Assembly (NCBI GenBank): GCA_020137815.1
Contig: CM035355.1
Coordinates: 7,803,771-7,867,770, forward strand
Direction of reading: 5' to 3'
DNA length: 64,000 bases
DNA from: Hormiphora californensis
Taxonomy: Eukaryota > Ctenophora > Tentaculata > Cydippida > Pleurobrachiidae
Numbering within the stretch: position 1 is the stretch's first letter; each line of letters opens with the position of its first letter. The notes under the pieces are model-generated. The model worked only from the letters and a program-made list of their open reading frames with translations, was not told the DNA's origin and made no database searches. Positions 60,040 to 64,000 of the stretch are shown one piece after another. The position numbers and the translations under genes were made by a program.

Positions 60040-61760
60040 ACCCCTTCCTATGCGATTGTTGTTTTGTTGAGTTAGATAAGCCCGAATCCGAATATATGCA
60101 TACTATGTACTTATTAGCATTTGTTACCCTCCTTTACAAAATTTGCCGTCGTGTAGCGTGTTGCGAAAGATAGTCGAGAAAGGCAATACTAGCACCAGTG
60201 CAAACAGCATAACGGGAGAGAAAAATCTGTCAATCACTGTACAACATAGTGCTCAAACCAAAAAGAAGCATGGATACTGAGTTGTAAAGACTTGACTAAA
60301 TCGGTATTCTCGAACGTGAGTTGTAAAGAGGGGTATTCAAAGATTAGAGAGAAGAGACAGCTTATTAGTTGTGAGAGGGACAAATCACTAGTTGACATTT
60401 TGAACGTCAAAACCTTTAAAACCTCATTCGTCTGCTAGTTAGTTATGATGCAATCGCAGATGATACCCTTTTCTCCAACTCGTCGTCCCAATTCCAAGTG
60501 ACGCAAGCAGCATGGGTCTTTATTATAGCAATGGGGGGGGGGGGGGGGTCGGTCCAGCCCTAAAAAAAGCTAAAGGTACCCTGATTTTGGTCGATAGCGT
60601 TTTTTATTTTAGCTTTTTTTAGATTTTTTTAGCTTTTTTGGCCCTACTTTTTATGTTTTTTCAGCATTCATCTTGACACTTTTCCATTAAATTTTCATCC
60701 TTCCGGACGTCTATTGACTGCATTTGTTCATTTCCTGCACATTTTTTACCATAATCTACCGTTTATGTCCATACATAGCAATTTCTGTATCCACCCCTAC
60801 TGCCATTTTCTGGAGACATTTTTTCGATAAAAATATTATTCAAATTTGATAAAAATAGTTTTAAAAAAGTTCAAAAAACGTTTTAAAACGTTATAATAAA
60901 ATTTTTAAAAAATTGGCGTCAGCGGGATTCGAACCTATATGAATCCATTAAAAAACTCAATTTTAGCTTTTTTATTTAGCTTTTTTTAGCTTTTTTTGGG
61001 CTTAAAAAAGCTAAAAAAGGCTAAAAAAGGCTAAAAAAGGCTAAAAAAGCTAAAAAAAAAAGCTAAAAAAAGCTAAAGGTACCCTGATTTTGGCCGTTAG
61101 CTTAGCTTTTTTTAGGGCTGGACCCCCCCAGCAAATAATTGATGACGTCATTGTGAAATGTGCCAGCAAAGCGAGGAGTTATTTGATAGAAACAAACTAT
61201 AGAACCGTTCATCGAATAGGCCAAGTAAATACATAATATACACACACATTACATGAGAGGTAAGTAAATGTACACAGGCCACAACAGACCACAACACAGC
61301 TGAGAGTGAGAGAGAGAGAGAGAGTGAGAGAGAGAGAGAAGGGAGAGAAGGAACAAGTGTGATATGTCACAACAATGTCGTTTTCCCCGTGTCTATTGTT
61401 GGGAGAATAAAGGCACGTCTGGTTACGTATGTGCATGGAGAGTGGAGACTAAGGCGTCAATGATCGAGTTGTAACTCCCGGACTATTTCTCTCGTCTGAC
61501 GTCTCTATCTATGTACTTATCTATTACAATTATCTTAATGGGTCTCTAATTAATTTCTCCCCCACCCCTCTCTTCCCCTCTATCTCTCTCTTCCCCTCTA
61601 TCTCTCTCTTCCCCTCTATCTCTCTCTCTTCCCCTCTATCTCTCTCTCTCTCTCTCTCTCTCAGTTCAGATCACATTGCTGTTGCTGCGAGCGATTTTTA
61701 TCGCTCTGATCGTTATCTCTGCTTGAAATTGTCTCACCGTTCGAGGATCACCGTAACATC
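60040..61760. other. Intergenic region, mostly a repeat element
   Basis: Shared upstream region of the lectin-like gene (-) and the ORF1-like gene (+). It contains the poly-G-ended element at 60533-61132, GA repeats at 61310-61340 and CCCCTCTATCTCTCTCTT repeats with (TC)n at 61560-61662. Confidence 0.6.
60533..61132. mobile_element. Poly-G/poly-C-ended inverted-repeat element with tRNA B box, copy 2
   Basis: Ends GGGGGGTCGGTCCAGCCCTA and TAGGGCTGGACCCCCC; inside both are AAAGCTAAAGGTACCCTGAT-type sequences and runs of AAAAAAGCT. On the minus strand the centre has GGTTCGAATCCCGCTGACG (60919-60936), a B-box/T-arm match. Arm sequences differ from the 22795 element but the plan is the same. Confidence 0.62.
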
Positions 61761-62678
61761 ATGATGGAGTGGAATCCCAAAGACCCTGCCCCTGACAAAG
61801 TTACGAAGCTGTATAACATGATTCGTAACAACACATCGCCTGGTTCAATGAATAAGTTTACTCCAGATGAGCTGCACGATCTGATAGGTAGAGGAATGCC
61901 TATTCCTGATATCAGTATTGAAACATTTAATGGGAGGAAGTACATGAAGAACAACCTAGCGTATTTTCTGGCGGAGTCATGCAATCTACTTTTTGATCTT
62001 GCATTCCCCCTGGGGAGTAGGAGACCGTCAACTTCCAGTGTTGATGGGGAGGACGAGAGGAACAGCCTACAGAAGGAGCTGGCTGATACCCACCGTAGGA
62101 TAATTGATCTTCAAGATCAAGTTATCCAACTGAAAGATGAAATTCGAAATGTTGAGTCTGCAGCTTTGACTAAGACTGTACAGCGTGACCTGAAGAGCTA
62201 TTCAGCTATCTTGACGCAGAACTGTAGTGCCGCACTAGCTCCGATGAAAATCCAGGAAGCTGTCAGTAAAGCATCAGTCCCAAGAGCTGACCAAGAGGAC
62301 CGCTCCAAGAATCTGATGATTTTTGGGCTGCCTGAGGAACCTGCTGGAGGTGCTGTGGATGCCACGGTGACGTCTCTGTTAGAGGAACTGAACGAGAAGC
62401 CACTTCTGGACAGCTGTATCAGGTTGGGATCTAAAGTTGAGGGTAAGGTTAGGCCTGTTAAAGTGACATTGCAGTCTAGAGACAGTCTCCTTGTTCTTTT
62501 GAGAAAGGCGTGTGAGTTGAGAAAGTCTGGCAGTTATAGCCGTGTTTATATCGAGCCTGACAGGAGTTTTGAAGAGAGGGTTGAAAGGAGGAAATCCATT
62601 AAAACTCTTAACGAACTGAGACACGAGCACCCAGAGAGAAAGTATATTTTGAGAAAAGGTGTGATAGAGTGCATCTAG
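61761..62678 (+). CDS. Retrotransposon ORF1-like protein, 305 aa
   Basis: Single uninterrupted frame. The N-terminal ~85 residues are helical and unrecognised. Residues ~97-135 are a heptad-like coiled coil (LQKELADTHRRIIDLQDQ, QLKDEIRN). From about residue 180 the sequence follows the RNA-binding domain seen in ORF1 proteins of CR1/L1-type non-LTR elements: RSKNLMIFGLPEE, then RLGSK, RPVKVTL, LRKACEL, VYIEPDRSFEERVERRKS, and ELRHEHPERKY. Such proteins coat element RNA as trimers. No APE/RT ORF2 follows; 170 bp later comes a (TC)n tract. The intact frame without its partner suggests either a truncated element or a co-opted gene. (TC)n also precedes it. Confidence 0.7.
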   Translation: MMEWNPKDPAPDKVTKLYNMIRNNTSPGSMNKFTPDELHDLIGRGMPIPDISIETFNGRKYMKNNLAYFLAESCNLLFDLAFPLGSRRPSTSSVDGEDERNSLQKELADTHRRIIDLQDQVIQLKDEIRNVESAALTKTVQRDLKSYSAILTQNCSAALAPMKIQEAVSKASVPRADQEDRSKNLMIFGLPEEPAGGAVDATVTSLLEELNEKPLLDSCIRLGSKVEGKVRPVKVTLQSRDSLLVLLRKACELRKSGSYSRVYIEPDRSFEERVERRKSIKTLNELRHEHPERKYILRKGVIECI

Positions 62679-62844
62679 AACTCACCAAATTTTGCCCCAC
62701 AAGCTTGTGGAGATCATCTTCCTGTTTTAAATGTCTATCTTTACGAGTATCGATCTCTTCGCACGGGGCAGGACTCAGTATGTTTAATATTTATTTATTT
62801 TTCATTGCTGTATTGTCCACCATTAAATTTTCCAGCCAGCCAGC

Positions 62845-62849
<5 letters not shown>

Positions 62850-62932
<83 letters not shown>
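62850..62932. repeat. (TC)n microsatellite
   Basis: Uninterrupted TC tract after three CCAG units. Confidence 0.95.
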
Positions 62933-62934
<2 letters not shown>

Positions 62935-62985
62935 ATCATCTCTACATTTTTCTCTTTTATTATCTAATAATTTATTTTACATATA

Positions 62986-63157
62986 CAGTCGGACCCCGAT
63001 TTACCGGGCCCCGATTTACCGGAACCCCGATTTACCGGGAGGATAATCTTCCCCCGATATAGGAAATTAACAGTATTTGACCCCGATATACCGGGCACCC
63101 CGATTTACCGGGCAAAACCCTTTCCCCCGAGCATCCCGGTAAATCGGGGTCCGACTG
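62986..63157. mobile_element. pogo/Tigger-like MITE, copy 2
   Basis: 172 bp, TA on both sides, near-identical to the reverse complement of 3259-3430. Confidence 0.88.
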
Positions 63158-63439
63158 TACTCATAAATTTCCATGTGACCCGTAACTCACGCAGCTGGTA
63201 GGTGATAGCAAAACATTACTAATTTTAGTAAAATTGCCGTGGCATGATTTATGCTCTGCCACTATTCTTCCAGGAAAATTCCGAACAATATTTCAATGTA
63301 AACATCTACTCATTCAAAACAACAAATATTTTGAGAATGGATAAATTAAAACTTAAAAATAAAGTCTACAACATATTTACAAGATCACACATACACACAT
63401 TCATCTGATAATGTCGAGGGAGGGTAGTAGCACCACAAA

Positions 63440-63555
63440 AAGAGAGATCGTTACTTTTACTAAGGAGAGCAAAAGAGAGATTGTTACTTTTACTAAAGAG
63501 AGCAAAAGAGAGATCGTTACTTTTACTAAAGAGAGCAAAAGAGAGAGATTGGTAC
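63440..63555. repeat. GTTACTTTTACTAAAGAGAG repeat
   Basis: Three to four units of ATCGTTACTTTTACTAA and GAGAGCAAAAGAGAG just past the Fizzy-family stop codon, thus likely in its 3' UTR. Confidence 0.85.
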
Positions 63556-63572
63556 ATTAACGAAGGTAAGAG

Positions 63573-64000
63573 CTACCGAATTTTATCGAGCGAGAACATC
63601 AGGGAGGATTGTTTAGATCGGTTACTCTGTCCATTCTTAGCAAACACATTCCACAACCTCAAACTCTCATCAGCCGACAGTGACATGACACTCTGATTTA
63701 TTGGGCTCATGGCAATAGATACGATCATGTTGGAATGTCCCGTCAACTTGGAGGTATTAACATTGTCCTTGAGATCCCATACCCTGAGATTCGGATCAAA
63801 ATGTCCGTGTGATGTGAGAAGACTAGAGTGGTCAGGTGACCACAACACACCCGTAACTTGAGATTTAGTGTCTATACAATTTTTATAACTCCCCGCGGCT
63901 AGATCCCACACCACCAGTCTCTGATCGTTCTGACCACTGCCCGTTGCTAGGATACCACGCTGTGTAGGATGCCACGCCAGAGCTTTAACTGCACTTTGGT
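63573..64000 (-). CDS. Fizzy/CDC20-Cdh1 family APC/C activator, C-terminus
   Basis: Last ~142 residues of a WD40 propeller; the gene continues beyond the window. Readable blades: SAVKALAWHP, ILATGSGQNDQRLVVWDLA, SQVTGVLWSP, LRVWDL, LTGHSNMIVSIAMSP and SADESLRLWNVF. The protein ends in Ile-Arg (LDKIR stop), the C-terminal IR tail by which CDC20 and Cdh1 bind APC/C TPR subunits. These activators recruit substrates with KEN and D-box degrons for ubiquitination in mitosis and G1. CIDTKSQV and LRLWNVF lean towards the Cdh1/FZR side, but the rest is divergent. Not distinguishable from CDC20 or a meiotic paralogue by eye. Confidence 0.85.
   Translation of the reverse strand, partial: QSAVKALAWHPTQRGILATGSGQNDQRLVVWDLAAGSYKNCIDTKSQVTGVLWSPDHSSLLTSHGHFDPNLRVWDLKDNVNTSKLTGHSNMIVSIAMSPINQSVMSLSADESLRLWNVFAKNGQSNRSKQSSLMFSLDKIR

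Overview
The window is eukaryotic nuclear DNA. Protein-coding genes are split into short exons with GT-AG introns, and the gene content is animal-like: an iRhom-type rhomboid, a p21-activated kinase with a CRIB domain, a Fizzy/CDC20-family protein, TRAPPC2, phosphoserine aminotransferase and an F-type-lectin-like secreted protein. Short introns, closely packed genes (TRAPPC2 stop to PSAT start is 150 bp), very many (TC)n tracts and dense small MITEs fit an early-branching invertebrate such as a sponge. That placement is inference; no rRNA or mitochondrial marker is present. Several one-base indels in conserved exons and a stretch of homopolymer-expanded sequence suggest an unpolished draft assembly.

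Layout. 1-9.5 kb: an iRhom-like rhomboid gene (+), with a scrambled copy of one exon region, a pogo-type MITE and a 793-bp long-TIR element in its introns. 11.4-12.3 kb: a small basic protein (+). 13.6-19.9 kb: a 6.3-kb TTAA-flanked piggyBac-like non-autonomous element with ~860-bp inverted arms. 22.5-24.8 kb: a small secreted, probably GPI-anchored protein (+). 26.3-41.9 kb: a PAK kinase (-) in ten exons, whose introns hold hAT and mariner MITEs, hairpin clusters and an array of cloverleaf-ended repeats. 47.3-50.0 kb: a second CRIB protein (-) that looks like the regulatory half of a PAK without the kinase. 50.2-51.7 kb: a tandem repeat rich in 'cccctgcac'. 53.5-54.6 kb: the first exon of PSAT and a complete TRAPPC2 (both -). 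54.7-57.6 kb: an intact 969-aa reverse transcriptase (+). 58.2-60.0 kb: a secreted F-type-lectin-like protein (-). 61.8-62.7 kb: a retrotransposon ORF1-like protein (+). 63.6-64.0 kb: the C-terminus of a Fizzy/CDC20 protein (-), cut by the window edge.

These genes do not form one pathway, but two neighbours (PAK and the CRIB-only protein) both look like Cdc42/Rac effectors and appear related by partial duplication. The most unusual structures are (i) five cloverleaf-forming termini at 34.7-38.1 kb, whose stems differ in sequence between subfamilies but keep pairing; (ii) an iRhom-architecture protein that keeps the catalytic serine; (iii) tandem duplications across 3' splice sites in three unrelated genes; and (iv) two poly-G/poly-C-ended elements, each with an internal tRNA-type B box.
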